DNA from: Rheinheimera aquimaris
GTDB taxonomy: Bacteria; Pseudomonadota; Gammaproteobacteria; Enterobacterales; Alteromonadaceae
Assembly: GCF_020531985.1 (NCBI RefSeq)
Contig: NZ_JAJAVQ010000004.1
Span: 558,001-622,000 of the forward strand
DNA length: 64,000 bases
Reading direction: 5' to 3'
Below the pieces are notes generated by a model. That model was given only the letters and a program-made list of their open reading frames with translations, did no database searches and was not told the DNA's origin. Numbering within the stretch: position 1 is the stretch's first letter; each line of letters begins with the position of its first letter. The position numbers and the translations under genes are program-made. Positions 47,490 through 55,790 of the stretch are shown here, one piece after another.

Positions 47490-47581
47490 GATTAGAACTC
47501 TTTTGGCGCAGCCGCAGAGTGTCTGAGCAAATGCGGTAGCATTTGGGAGTTGCTGCGGTGAGCACAAAAGATGTTGTAATC
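47490..47581. repeat. Structured repeat element, copy B-right (92 bp)
   Basis: Begins GATTAGAAC and ends GTTGTAATC, pairing with the same single G-G mismatch as the other copies. Inside are TCTTTTG/CAAAAGA, CCGCAG/CTGCGG, the conserved loops AGTGTCTGAG and GGAGTTG, and the apical hairpin CAAATGC-ggta-GCATTTG. It lies 14 bases from B-left in the opposite orientation, so the two also form one large imperfect inverted repeat. The whole ubiF-tRNA gap (47356-47669) is otherwise gene-free. Confidence 0.8.
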
Positions 47582-47635
47582 GGCAAAAGTTAACTAAATT
47601 AGAAATGCTTTTGAATTGATGAAGCACTTAAAAGC

Positions 47636-47660
47636 AAAAACCCAGCATTAGCTGGGTTTT
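47636..47660. terminator. Intrinsic terminator of the tRNA operon (and ubiF)
   Basis: Arms AAAACCCAGC and GCTGGGTTTT with loop ATTA. It lies 10 bases beyond the last tRNA on the minus strand and can also serve ubiF on the plus strand. Confidence 0.92.
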
Positions 47661-47669
47661 ACTGTTTAA

Positions 47670-47744
47670 TGGCAGGGGCGGCTGGATTCGAACCAACGCA
47701 TGGCGGGATCAAAACCCGCTGCCTTACCGCTTGGCTACGCCCCT
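47670..47744 (-). tRNA. tRNA-Gln (anticodon TTG), distal copy
   Basis: A 75-base tRNA with acceptor arms AGGGGCG/CGCCCCT, anticodon loop TTTTGAT (TTG), T-arm GTTGG-TTCGAAT-CCAGC, and encoded CCA. Last gene of the Met-Leu-Gln-Gln operon. Confidence 0.97.
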
Positions 47745-47798
47745 GCAAAACGGGCGTGTCATGTCGTTTTCAAAACCACACAACCTATTATAAATTAA

Positions 47799-47873
47799 TG
47801 GCAGGGGCGGCTGGATTCGAACCAACGCATGGCGGGATCAAAACCCGCTGCCTTACCGCTTGGCTACGCCCCT
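47799..47873 (-). tRNA. tRNA-Gln (anticodon TTG), proximal copy
   Basis: Same 75-base sequence as the copy at 47670-47744, including CCA. The 54-base spacer between the two is not conserved with neighbouring spacers. Confidence 0.97.
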
Positions 47874-47903
47874 GCAAAAACTTGTGTGCATCCACTTTTA
47901 AAG

Positions 47904-47988
47904 TGGTGCGGAGAGAGAGACTCGAACTCTCACACCTCGCGGCGCTGGAACCTAAATCCAGTGCGTCTACCAATTCCGCCATCCCCGC
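47904..47988 (-). tRNA. tRNA-Leu (anticodon TAG)
   Basis: An 85-base class II tRNA with acceptor arms GCGGGGA/TCTCCGC, anticodon loop TTTAGGT (TAG), long variable arm and encoded CCA. It corresponds to E. coli leuW in the same relative position. Confidence 0.97.
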
Positions 47989-48008
47989 ATGCACAGGTAA
48001 AGTTAAAG

Positions 48009-48085
48009 TGGTGGCTACAGCGGGAATCGAACCTGCGACCCCAGCATTATGAGTGCTGTGCTCTAACCAGCTGAGCTATGTAGCC
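48009..48085 (-). tRNA. tRNA-Met, elongator (anticodon CAT)
   Basis: A 77-base tRNA with acceptor arms GGCTACA/TGTAGCC, anticodon loop CTCATAA (CAT) and encoded CCA. The fully paired acceptor end and close similarity to E. coli metT mark it as the elongator type rather than initiator. Confidence 0.95.
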
Positions 48086-48115
48086 ACGCTAACTTGACCT
48101 AAGCAAGTGGCGCGT

Positions 48116-48144
48116 ATTATCCAGAACTGCCCCTATAGCGTCAA
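48116..48144 (-). promoter_or_regulatory. Sigma-70 promoter of the Met-Leu-Gln-Gln tRNA operon
   Basis: On the minus strand TTGACG (48144-48139) and GATAAT (48121-48116) are spaced by 17 bases. The bases just after the -10 element are GC-rich (ACGCGCC), the discriminator expected at stringently controlled stable-RNA promoters. The start point would lie about 20-25 bases before tRNA-Met. The rest of the gap to 48381 is AT-rich, holds no gene, and should contain the chemoreceptor promoter. Confidence 0.8.
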
Positions 48145-48381
48145 CCGTTTTTTACCTGCTTAATCGTAACTTATGTTTGTTTGCTGTTTTTTTACTCATG
48201 CTGCTATGAATTTAAACAAAACTAATTGCTTAATTACCTGGTTATGCTTCAGACAAACTTTGTAGCTTATACAGCATAAGCAAATTTAGTTTCTGGTATA
48301 GTGATCTAAATGACCTTGCTTTACGTTAAAGACGCTGGTTTGCAATCTGAGTATTTGCAGTAATTTATATCAGGAGAGCCT

Positions 48382-49707
48382 ATGTTTGGCTTGTTTGGAA
48401 GTAGTTTAAAAGCAGAAAATATCCGCCTTAAAGAAGAAATTACTCTGCTCAAGCAGGCTAATGAGCGTTTTAGTGGGCAATTGATGTATCTGATACTGGA
48501 TACCAACGGCATTATCAAAGCAGCTAACAGCAACTTCAGCAAAGAAACACAGTTGGAACAGAGCCAATTACTTGGCCGCAATATGGCAGATTTGGTTCCA
48601 GTGTTGCTGCGCAATACCGAACATTACAAAAAAATGTGTAATGCTTTAAACAGCAATAAGTTTTGGGTCGGTGCCTGGCAGATAGAAAACCACAAAGGCC
48701 AGCAGTTTTGGTTAAGGGCGGTCGTGGCGCCGGTGCTTAATAAGCATAACAAACTGGATCATTTTGAAGTTTTTGCCAATAACCTGACCAGAACCATCGA
48801 TGCATCACAGCAATACGAAAGCATGATTAATGCGATACAACGATCTACAGCGATGATCGAGTTCGACATTGATGGCCATGTACTTTTTGCTAATGATTTA
48901 TTTTTGGCGGCTATGGGCTATCGCCTGGAAGATATAAAAGGTAAACATCATCGCATGTTCTGTCCGCCTGATATTGCTGGCAGCAAAGAGTATCAGCAAT
49001 TTTGGCAAAAACTCGGTCAGGGCCAGTTTATTGCGCAGCGTTTTAAAAGGCTGGATCGGGCTGGCAGAGATGTATGGCTGGAGGCATCTTACAATCCAAT
49101 TGAAGACTCGACAGGTAGGTACTACAAGGTTGTTAAGTTTGCTACTGTGATAACTGAACAGGTGAAACAGGAGCAGGAAGTCTCTGCAGCAGCTCAGGTG
49201 GCGTTTGATACGTCCAAAGCTACAGATAACAGCGCCCGTCGTGGTATTGACGTTATGAACGATATGACGGCAAAGATGGGGCAGCTTGAACAGCAAATGA
49301 CGGCGGCAGTAGAAAATATCAATGATTTGGCTAAACAGTCGCAGGTTATCGGTAACATAGTGCAAAGCATCAGTAGTATTGCCGATCAAACCAACTTACT
49401 GGCGTTGAATGCGGCAATAGAAGCGGCTCGTGCCGGTGAGCAGGGCAGAGGCTTTGCCGTAGTTGCAGATGAAGTTCGGCAGCTGGCGTCGCGCACCAGT
49501 GCTGCGACAGTAGAAATTGTCGAGGTGGTCAGCCGAAACCAGCAACTCTCCGGCAGTGCGGTTGATATTATTGAGTCAAGTCAGACGCGGGCAAAAGATG
49601 TCACTGAGCTGGTTAACCAGGCCAGGTTAACAATTGACGATATTCAGGAAGCGGCGCAAAAAGTGGTCGCTGCGGTGTCTCAGTTCGCTAACCGTATCGC
49701 GAAGTAG
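48382..49707 (+). CDS. Soluble PAS-domain methyl-accepting chemotaxis protein
   Basis: A 441-residue cytoplasmic chemoreceptor without membrane segments. Two PAS domains follow a short coiled coil ([20 protein letters not shown] near residue 38, [20 protein letters not shown] near residue 155), then the signalling domain with the conserved hairpin tip [20 protein letters not shown]. The layout resembles Aer/BdlA-type energy or biofilm-dispersal sensors. The ligand, possibly haem or flavin, cannot be told from sequence. GGAGAG precedes the ATG. Confidence 0.92.
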   Translation: MFGLFGSSLKAENIRLKEEITLLKQANERFSGQLMYLILDTNGIIKAANSNFSKETQLEQSQLLGRNMADLVPVLLRNTEHYKKMCNALNSNKFWVGAWQIENHKGQQFWLRAVVAPVLNKHNKLDHFEVFANNLTRTIDASQQYESMINAIQRSTAMIEFDIDGHVLFANDLFLAAMGYRLEDIKGKHHRMFCPPDIAGSKEYQQFWQKLGQGQFIAQRFKRLDRAGRDVWLEASYNPIEDSTGRYYKVVKFATVITEQVKQEQEVSAAAQVAFDTSKATDNSARRGIDVMNDMTAKMGQLEQQMTAAVENINDLAKQSQVIGNIVQSISSIADQTNLLALNAAIEAARAGEQGRGFAVVADEVRQLASRTSAATVEIVEVVSRNQQLSGSAVDIIESSQTRAKDVTELVNQARLTIDDIQEAAQKVVAAVSQFANRIAK

Positions 49708-49746
49708 AGTTGGTGTAACAGCAAGTGAAGTAACAATGGACGGGAA

Positions 49747-49775
49747 ACCTCTCTGCACCAGTCGGGCAGAGAGGT
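49747..49775. terminator. Hairpin between convergent chemoreceptor and ychF genes
   Basis: Arms ACCTCTCTGC and GCAGAGAGGT, a perfect 10-bp stem with a 9-base loop. Flanking T-runs are short, so it may be a partial bidirectional terminator. Confidence 0.6.
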
Positions 49776-49783
49776 AGCAGCTT

Positions 49784-50875
49784 TTATACGTTAAAACGGA
49801 AATGCATGACATCGCCATCTTTTACGATGTAGTCTTTGCCTTCTAAACGCCATTTCCCGGCTTCTTTAGCACCAGCTTCACCGTTGTACTGCACAAAGTC
49901 GTCGTAACCGACTACTTCAGCGCGGATAAAGCCTTTTTCAAAGTCGGTGTGAATAACACCTGCTGCCTGTGGTGCAGTCGCACCGATAGCAACAGTCCAG
50001 GCGCGCACTTCTTTAACACCGGCAGTAAAATAGGTGTGCAGGTTTAACAGTGAGTAACCGCCCCGGATAACGCGGTTCAAGCCTGGCTCTTCCAAACCCA
50101 TGTCAGCCATAAATTCGGCTTTTTCGTCATCGTCCAGTTCAGCAATTTCAGATTCAATGGCTGCACAGACTGGCACCACGATAGCATTTTCTTTATCGGC
50201 AATGGCTTTAACGATGTCCAGATAAGGGTTATTTTCAAAACCGTCTTCTGTCACGTTGGCGATATACATGGTTGGCTTGATGGTTAAGAAGTTCATGTAC
50301 GCTATCGCAGCTTTCTCTTCTTTATCCAGCTCCAGCTGACGCAGCGTTAAGCCTTGTTCTAAGTGGGCTTTTACTTTTTCCAACACTGCCATTTCAGTTT
50401 TGGCGTCCTTATCGCCGCCTTTAGCTTTTTTGCTAACGCGCAAAATTGCCCGTTCTGCGCTGTCCATATCAGACAGTACCAATTCCATATTGATAGTGTC
50501 GATATCATCAGCCGGGTCAATTTTACCGGCAACGTGAATAATATTGTCATCGTCAAAGCAGCGTACAACATGGCCAATGGCATCTGTTTCACGGATGTTA
50601 GCCAGGAATTTGTTACCTAAACCTTCACCTTTGGACGCGCCTTTAACTAAACCGGCGATATCAACGAATTCCATCGTTGTCGGCAGTACGCGCTGCGGGT
50701 TTACAATAGCTGCCAGTTTATCTAAGCGCAGATCGGGAACTGGCACTACGCCGGTATTGGGCTCGATAGTACAGAACGGAAAGTTAGCCGCTTCAATGCC
50801 TGCTTTGGTTAAGGCGTTGAATAACGTGGATTTGCCTACGTTTGGTAAGCCGACGATGCCACATTTGAAACCCAT
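49784..50875 (-). CDS. ychF: Redox-regulated ATPase YchF
   Basis: A 363-residue Obg-related P-loop protein ([35 protein letters not shown]) with a C-terminal TGS domain ([20 protein letters not shown]). The base-recognition motif reads NVTE instead of NKxD, as in YchF/OLA1 proteins that prefer ATP over GTP. It binds ribosomes and is linked to stress responses. Downstream of pth and rplY in a conserved cluster. Confidence 0.97.
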   Translation of the reverse strand: MGFKCGIVGLPNVGKSTLFNALTKAGIEAANFPFCTIEPNTGVVPVPDLRLDKLAAIVNPQRVLPTTMEFVDIAGLVKGASKGEGLGNKFLANIRETDAIGHVVRCFDDDNIIHVAGKIDPADDIDTINMELVLSDMDSAERAILRVSKKAKGGDKDAKTEMAVLEKVKAHLEQGLTLRQLELDKEEKAAIAYMNFLTIKPTMYIANVTEDGFENNPYLDIVKAIADKENAIVVPVCAAIESEIAELDDDEKAEFMADMGLEEPGLNRVIRGGYSLLNLHTYFTAGVKEVRAWTVAIGATAPQAAGVIHTDFEKGFIRAEVVGYDDFVQYNGEAGAKEAGKWRLEGKDYIVKDGDVMHFRFNV

Positions 50876-50915
50876 AATTTGTATCCTTTGCGTGCTGTAA
50901 TTAACGGCGGCTGGT

Positions 50916-51518
50916 TTAGCCGGCTTTAAAACTGTGTAAGCGGTTCTGCGCTTTAATCAGGCCATCTTTAGCCAGAATATCAAAGCATGACACTGCTTCA
51001 TCTATCGTTTGTTCAATAAGTTTTTGCTCACCGGCTGGGGCTTTACCCAACACATAACCCGTGACTTTATCTTTATGGCCCGGATGGCCAATGCCTAAGC
51101 GCAAACGGTAAAAATTCTGGTTATTACCAAAACGGGAAATAATATCGCGCAGGCCATTATGCCCGGCGTGGCCACCACCTAGTTTAAACTTGGCAATACC
51201 CGGCTCCAGCGCCATTTCATCATGCGCTACTAATACATTTTCCGGTGCCAGTTTATAAAATTGCGTCATCGCCAGTACGGCTTTACCGCTCAGGTTCATA
51301 AAGGTGGAGGGGATAAGAAGTTTGTATTCTTGCCCGGCTGCTACAAACTTGCCGGTATGACCGAAGAATTTCGGTTCGCTTTTTAAACTGACGTTAAAGC
51401 TTCGTGCCAGTTGTTCAACAAACCAGACACCGGCATTGTGCCGGGTCTGGCTGTATTCCGGGCCCGGATTCCCCAGGCCCACAATCAACTGAATGGCTGA
51501 TTGAGTCTTATCAGACAT
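50916..51518 (-). CDS. pth: Peptidyl-tRNA hydrolase
   Basis: A 200-residue enzyme that cleaves peptidyl-tRNA released from stalled ribosomes. The start [19 protein letters not shown] contains the catalytic His, and FMNLSGKAV and [13 protein letters not shown] are the other family motifs. Its ATG shares one base with the rplY stop, so translation is coupled to ribosomal protein L25. ychF follows 40 bases downstream. Confidence 0.97.
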   Translation of the reverse strand: MSDKTQSAIQLIVGLGNPGPEYSQTRHNAGVWFVEQLARSFNVSLKSEPKFFGHTGKFVAAGQEYKLLIPSTFMNLSGKAVLAMTQFYKLAPENVLVAHDEMALEPGIAKFKLGGGHAGHNGLRDIISRFGNNQNFYRLRLGIGHPGHKDKVTGYVLGKAPAGEQKLIEQTIDEAVSCFDILAKDGLIKAQNRLHSFKAG

Positions 51519-52123
51519 TACTCAGCGGCAGTTTCTTCTGCGTCAGCTGCTTTACCAGCTGGTTTGTTCACAGAAACAACGGCTAAGTCCTGACCTTTCG
51601 CTAACTGAACGAAAGTAACACCTTTTGGTGCTTTGATGTCAGATAAGTGCAGGTGAGCACCCACTTCAACATCGCTCATGTCAACTTCGATAAACTCTGG
51701 TAAGTCTTTCGGCAGACAAGAGATTTCTACTTCGTTAGCAGCGTGAACAACTACGCCACCTTTCTTAACGGCTGCTTCTTCGTTAACGAAGTGAACAGGC
51801 ACTACAGTGTGCAGTTCCTGGCCAGCTTCAACGCGTTGGAAGTCAACGTGCATAATGCGTGGCTTGAACGGGTGACGCTGCATCGCTTTAACGATAGCTT
51901 TAACGTCTTCTTTGCCCACTTTGATCGTCAGAATGTGCGAGTAAAACGCTTCGAAGCTTTGTGCTTTTAACAGCTTAGAGTGCTCTAAGGTGATAGAAAC
52001 AGGGGCTTTGCTACCACCGTAAATGATGGCTGGAACTTTGTCTTCGTGACGCAGGCGGCGGCTCGCACCTTTCCCCGAGTCAGTACGGACTTCTGCATTT
52101 AATGTAAAGATTGCATCAGACAT
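51518..52123 (-). CDS. rplY: Ribosomal protein L25, long (Ctc/TL5) form
   Basis: A 201-residue 5S rRNA-binding protein with the L25 domain ([20 protein letters not shown], near residues 10-90) and a C-terminal CTC-type beta domain, longer than the 94-residue E. coli L25. ATG at 52123 has GGAG 7 bases upstream; the frame runs back to 52228 without a site. First gene of rplY-pth-ychF. Confidence 0.96.
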   Translation of the reverse strand: MSDAIFTLNAEVRTDSGKGASRRLRHEDKVPAIIYGGSKAPVSITLEHSKLLKAQSFEAFYSHILTIKVGKEDVKAIVKAMQRHPFKPRIMHVDFQRVEAGQELHTVVPVHFVNEEAAVKKGGVVVHAANEVEISCLPKDLPEFIEVDMSDVEVGAHLHLSDIKAPKGVTFVQLAKGQDLAVVSVNKPAGKAADAEETAAE

Positions 52124-52205
52124 GATGTACTCCAAAAATTTAAGTATCCCAAGACTTGCGACCAGTCTCAGGCTGGACGCCCCGTTTCGGGGGCGCGACA
52201 TATTA
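52124..52205 (-). promoter_or_regulatory. Candidate L25 leader (structured 5' region of rplY)
   Basis: On the minus strand two hairpins precede the ribosome site: one with C-run and G-run arms (GCCCC/GGGGC around CGAAA) and one CCAG/CTGG around CCTGAGA. L25 is known to regulate its own mRNA leader in E. coli. Whether this leader is homologous cannot be decided by eye. Confidence 0.35.
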
Positions 52206-52312
52206 CCACCAGTGCCGCTTAGCTGCAATTGTTAAGGTGTCGGAAAGACAACAGGGCATTGATAATGTGGTCATTCACATGATGGCGGTGAAAATTCAGC
52301 GGATGTCAGTGG

Positions 52313-52768
52313 CTAACCAGTATGTATTGATATTAACCAACTCAGGCTTAAATGGCTTAACAAAACCACCGTAGTGAGTCGGTTACGGAGTGCTCGGTAG
52401 TTTTTACTGTATTGCCGGTTAATTCCAAGTCGATATTCACTTAAACGTAGCAGCACGAACAGGCAAGCCTGTAGCGGCAAAAAGTAAGGTCTGGCGCACA
52501 ACAGCGCGATAAAGCTTAAGATTGGAAACATCACAGCAGCCAACGGCAGATGCCAGGCTTTTTCCGGTGCTGGTGTTTGGTTGTGTAAAACAGGCCATAA
52601 GACACCTGCCATAAAACCCAAAATAAGTGCGCTGTAGAGGCCATAAAGCTCAAGTACCTGCTCCGGGCTTAACAGTAGTGGTTTTACATACAACAGCGGT
52701 AATAGAATAAACGGGATAAGGCCGGCATACCCGAGCAGAGTGTTATATCGCACAGTTATCACGTCCAC
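52313..52768 (-). CDS. DUF3429 family membrane protein
   Basis: A 151-residue protein with four or five hydrophobic segments (YNTLLGYAGLIPFILLPLLY at the start) and the RLSEYRLGINRQYSKNYRALR segment typical of DUF3429 proteins. The function is unknown. The frame overlaps the upstream DCC gene by 26 bases from GTG 52768; a later in-frame GTG would shorten the overlap, and the start cannot be settled. Co-transcribed with the DCC gene. Confidence 0.75.
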   Translation of the reverse strand: MDVITVRYNTLLGYAGLIPFILLPLLYVKPLLLSPEQVLELYGLYSALILGFMAGVLWPVLHNQTPAPEKAWHLPLAAVMFPILSFIALLCARPYFLPLQACLFVLLRLSEYRLGINRQYSKNYRALRNRLTTVVLLSHLSLSWLISIHTG

Positions 52769-53087
52769 ATTTGCTTCTTTTTGCTGCCCAGTATGAGTAG
52801 GCTTTCGTCGCCAGCCAGTAGCAGGGAGCTAGGCGCAAAAAGGCTACCAGCCAATGGTGTCCTGCAAGGTGCCAATAGTGCAAAGTGGCGTCAAAACCGG
52901 TAATAAAGTGATCTTGATGCCATAAATGGATTCTCTGCATCATCGCGCTTTTGCTGACGCCGGCAAAGCCGGTAAAGTGAGCTGCACTGATATCAACAAG
53001 CTCAAGCTGCGGGAGCAGTTTAGATGCCAGCCAGTTGATTTCACGCCGGCACAGGCGGCAGCTGCCGTCATAAAACAGTTTATCCAT
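52743..53087 (-). CDS. DCC family thiol-disulfide oxidoreductase-like protein (DUF393)
   Basis: A 114-residue protein starting MDKLFYDGSCRLCRREINWL, the DxxCxxC pattern that names the DCC family. It ends in a hydrophobic/aromatic region and two cysteines (KCGRDNCAI). The family is predicted to be thioredoxin-like; its role is unknown. It precedes and overlaps the DUF3429 gene. Confidence 0.85.
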   Translation of the reverse strand: MDKLFYDGSCRLCRREINWLASKLLPQLELVDISAAHFTGFAGVSKSAMMQRIHLWHQDHFITGFDATLHYWHLAGHHWLVAFLRLAPCYWLATKAYSYWAAKRSKCGRDNCAI

Positions 53088-53194
53088 TGCTTACTCTGAC
53101 AAAACACTGGTAACTGCAGATACGCTTTGAGCAGATTTTAGATCAGTAACAGTGCAGCTATTGCGGTTGTCGCAATCTGGTGTGTATAGCGAAT

Positions 53195-53222
53195 AAAAAA
53201 GGCGCCATCAGGCGCCTTTTTT
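53195..53222 (-). terminator. Intrinsic terminator after prs
   Basis: Perfect arms AAAAAAGGCGCC and GGCGCCTTTTTT with loop ATCA, 13 bases beyond the prs stop on the minus strand. Confidence 0.95.
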
Positions 53223-53235
53223 AAATACTGTGCTG

Positions 53236-54180
53236 TTAGTCAAACATTGAAGAGATAGATTCTTCGTTGCTGATACGGCGGATACATTCGGCCAGCATTT
53301 CGCTTAAGGTTAACTGGCGCACTTTGCTCACCGCTTTCATCTCTGCTGTAAGCGGAATAGTGTCAGTCACGATTAATTCGTCAATTACTGAGTTAGCGAT
53401 GTTTTGCGCGGCGGTGCCAGAGAAAACCGGGTGTGTAGCATAAGCAAATACACGTTTAGCACCTTGCTCTTTTAACGCTTCAGCCGCTTTACATAAAGTG
53501 CCGCCGGTATCAATCATGTCGTCAACGATAATACAATCGCGGTCTTTTACATCACCGATGATATGCATCACCTGGGCAACGTTGGCTTTCGGCCGACGTT
53601 TATCGATAATGGCTAAATCGGCGTCGTTCAGCAGTTTAGCGATAGCACGGGCACGCACTACACCACCGATATCCGGCGATACGACTACCGGCGAGGTAAA
53701 GGCTTTTTTACGCATATCATCAAGCAGCACAGGGCTGGCGAATACGTTATCTACCGGTACATCGAAGAAACCCTGAATCTGCTCAGCGTGCAGATCTACT
53801 GTTAAAACGCGGTCTACACCAACGCTGGATAAGAAATCAGCGACGACTTTAGCCGTGATAGGTACCCGGGCTGAACGCACGCGACGGTCCTGACGGGCAT
53901 AACCGAAGTATGGCATTACCGCTGTAATACGGCCGGCAGAAGCACGACGCAGCGCGTCTACCATAACAATCAGTTCCATCAGGTTATCGTTGGTTGGTGC
54001 GCAGGTAGACTGAATAATAAAGACATCAGAACCACGCACGTTTTCATTGATCTGAACGCTGACTTCGCCATCACTGAAACGGCCGACTTCGGCATCTCCA
54101 AGTTTGATATACAGGCGGCTGGCGATTTTACTTGCGAGTTCTGGTATGGCGTTACCAGCGAAAACCTTCATGTCAGGCAC
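53236..54180 (-). CDS. prs: Ribose-phosphate pyrophosphokinase
   Basis: A 314-residue cytoplasmic enzyme that makes PRPP from ribose 5-phosphate and ATP for nucleotide, His and Trp synthesis. Motifs: [30 protein letters not shown], and the PRPP loop [17 protein letters not shown] at 54180 gives [10 protein letters not shown], as in E. coli, and has an AGGAT site about 6 bases upstream; the frame extends to 54219 without support. Downstream of ispE in the conserved lolB-ispE-prs order. Confidence 0.97.
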   Translation of the reverse strand: MPDMKVFAGNAIPELASKIASRLYIKLGDAEVGRFSDGEVSVQINENVRGSDVFIIQSTCAPTNDNLMELIVMVDALRRASAGRITAVMPYFGYARQDRRVRSARVPITAKVVADFLSSVGVDRVLTVDLHAEQIQGFFDVPVDNVFASPVLLDDMRKKAFTSPVVVSPDIGGVVRARAIAKLLNDADLAIIDKRRPKANVAQVMHIIGDVKDRDCIIVDDMIDTGGTLCKAAEALKEQGAKRVFAYATHPVFSGTAAQNIANSVIDELIVTDTIPLTAEMKAVSKVRQLTLSEMLAECIRRISNEESISSMFD

Positions 54181-54223
54181 GGTAGGATCCTCAGGGCAGT
54201 GTTGAGTCCGGTTTATCAATTCA

Positions 54224-54243
54224 CAGCGGCAATAGCACCGCTG
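54224..54243 (-). other. Hairpin between ispE and prs
   Basis: Arms CAGCGG and CCGCTG around an 8-base loop fill most of the 70-base ispE-prs gap. No T-run follows. It may be an mRNA processing or stability element. Confidence 0.3.
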
Positions 54244-54250
54244 CAGTTAC

Positions 54251-55096
54251 TTATTCGGTATCTGCCAACGCAGCCCACACAGGTGACTGGTTGACCCCTT
54301 TTGCAATAAAACCACGGCAGGACGGTGGTAAATGCGCCAGGGCATGCTGAGCACTGGTCTGGTCCGGGAATGCGGCGAACACACTGGCGCCAGTACCCGT
54401 CATTTGACACGGCGCGTATTCTACCAACCACTGTAAGGTTATTGCAACAATAGGGTAGAGCCTCTCGACCAGTGGCTGGCAGTCATTTTGCCAGTGTGCT
54501 GTTAACACCTGCTCTGCACTGATGCAAGGTGTGTCTCTAATTAAATCAGGGTGTTGGAATATTTCAGCGGTGCTGATATGACAATCTGGTGTAACGACAA
54601 GGTAAACGCGCTCGGGTAAATCTACCGGCTGTAATTTTTCGCCAACGCCTTCGGCAAAGGAGGTTCGGCCACGCACAAATAACGGTAAATCGGCGCCCAA
54701 TTTTAGCCCCAGTGCTGCCAGCTCATCATTGCTAAGGCCCAGTTGCCATAATTTATTCAGGCCAAGCAGTGTAGTCGCAGCATCAGAGGACCCACCACCT
54801 AAACCGCCTCCCATTGGCAATTGTTTATCCAGGTAAATATCGCAGCCCTTTGTGCAACTGCTGTATTGCTGCAACATATGTGCCGCGCGCAGCACCAGAT
54901 TCTGCTCGTTTACCAGGGCAGCATCATTGCAACTAAGCACTATGTCACTGTCGTCACGCAAGGTAAAGGTCAGTTCATCACCGCTATCAAGCAGTTGAAA
55001 CAACGTTTGCAGGTTGTGGTAGCCATCTGTACGGCGGCCGGTGATATGTAAAAACAGGTTCAGTTTCGCCACTGCAGGCAAAGTAATCGTTGTCAT
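54251..55096 (-). CDS. ispE: 4-diphosphocytidyl-2-C-methyl-D-erythritol kinase
   Basis: A 281-residue GHMP kinase of the non-mevalonate isoprenoid pathway. It begins with VAKLNLFLHITGRRTDGYH and has the ATP loop LPMGGGLGGGSSDAATTL and the C-terminal MTGTGASVFA. Its ATGA start overlaps the lolB stop by 4 bases. Operon lolB-ispE, with prs close behind. Confidence 0.97.
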   Translation of the reverse strand: MTTITLPAVAKLNLFLHITGRRTDGYHNLQTLFQLLDSGDELTFTLRDDSDIVLSCNDAALVNEQNLVLRAAHMLQQYSSCTKGCDIYLDKQLPMGGGLGGGSSDAATTLLGLNKLWQLGLSNDELAALGLKLGADLPLFVRGRTSFAEGVGEKLQPVDLPERVYLVVTPDCHISTAEIFQHPDLIRDTPCISAEQVLTAHWQNDCQPLVERLYPIVAITLQWLVEYAPCQMTGTGASVFAAFPDQTSAQHALAHLPPSCRGFIAKGVNQSPVWAALADTE

Positions 55097-55701
55097 TGCC
55101 AGCTCCTGATTACAACTTTGATTTGGCTATCGCTGCTACTAAGCAAAATACGTTTGGGTAAGGCCAGGCTGTCGCTGAAAAAGCTCTGGTACTCAAGCTG
55201 CCAGATAATGCCGGTGCTGTCTGTCAGGTTAAACGACACTATGCGGCCAAACTCATCACGCTGGACATCGCGGCCATTACTACCGGGCAAGCCACGTAGC
55301 CATAGCGGCATATCCTGTAATGGCATCGACCAACCGGATAATTGCAATAGCAGGGTGCTGGTATCGGCGGCCCGGTAACTCTCACCTTTAATCTGGATCT
55401 CGCTGCCACTGCTGTCCTGTGTCAGCTCAAACAGACTGATACCAAGAAAGTTACTCAGCCGGGCATGATATTCAGTGTTGTTTTTCTGCTGCCAGCGCAG
55501 ATTGCCGCTTATTGATTCAGCGGGGCTTTTTACACCAACACTGGCCTGCAAGCTGAACTGCTGCATTGCGGTTAATTGCTGCTCACGTTCTGACATATTA
55601 AGCGGCGCTTCAACCGGGCGCTGTTGCTGCAGCACAGTACAGCCGCTTAACCACAGAAGAAAAATACTGACTAACAACGGGCGTAACATCGGCTGGGCCA
55701 C
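55093..55701 (-). CDS. lolB: Outer-membrane lipoprotein insertion protein LolB
   Basis: A 202-residue lipoprotein (MLRPLLVSIFLLWLSGC, lipobox LSGC) that receives lipoproteins from LolA and inserts them in the outer membrane. The LolB pattern is seen in FSLQASVGVKSPAESISGNLRW and in LSGWSMPLQDMPLWLRGLPG. The start is GTG at 55701 with AAGGA 6-7 bases upstream; an ATG four codons later has no site. Divergent from hemA, as in E. coli. Confidence 0.93.
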   Translation of the reverse strand: MAQPMLRPLLVSIFLLWLSGCTVLQQQRPVEAPLNMSEREQQLTAMQQFSLQASVGVKSPAESISGNLRWQQKNNTEYHARLSNFLGISLFELTQDSSGSEIQIKGESYRAADTSTLLLQLSGWSMPLQDMPLWLRGLPGSNGRDVQRDEFGRIVSFNLTDSTGIIWQLEYQSFFSDSLALPKRILLSSSDSQIKVVIRSWQ

Positions 55702-55790
55702 ACTAAAGTCCTTCGCTTAGCTTTCTTAGCTTTTATTAAGTTGGGGCTTTTTGTACAATTCGCCCCCTGATAATTCTGAACATACAGGTG

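Noticed and set aside
42933-47581. Integron attC sites as an explanation of the three structured elements
   Set aside because: The folded layout is reminiscent, but the ends do not fit the RYYYAAC/GTTRRRY core sites, and there is no integrase or gene-cassette array nearby.
47669-48052. Open frame of 127 residues on the plus strand
   Set aside because: It is antisense to the tRNA-Gln, tRNA-Gln, tRNA-Leu and tRNA-Met genes; the repeated peptide in it comes from the duplicated tRNA-Gln.
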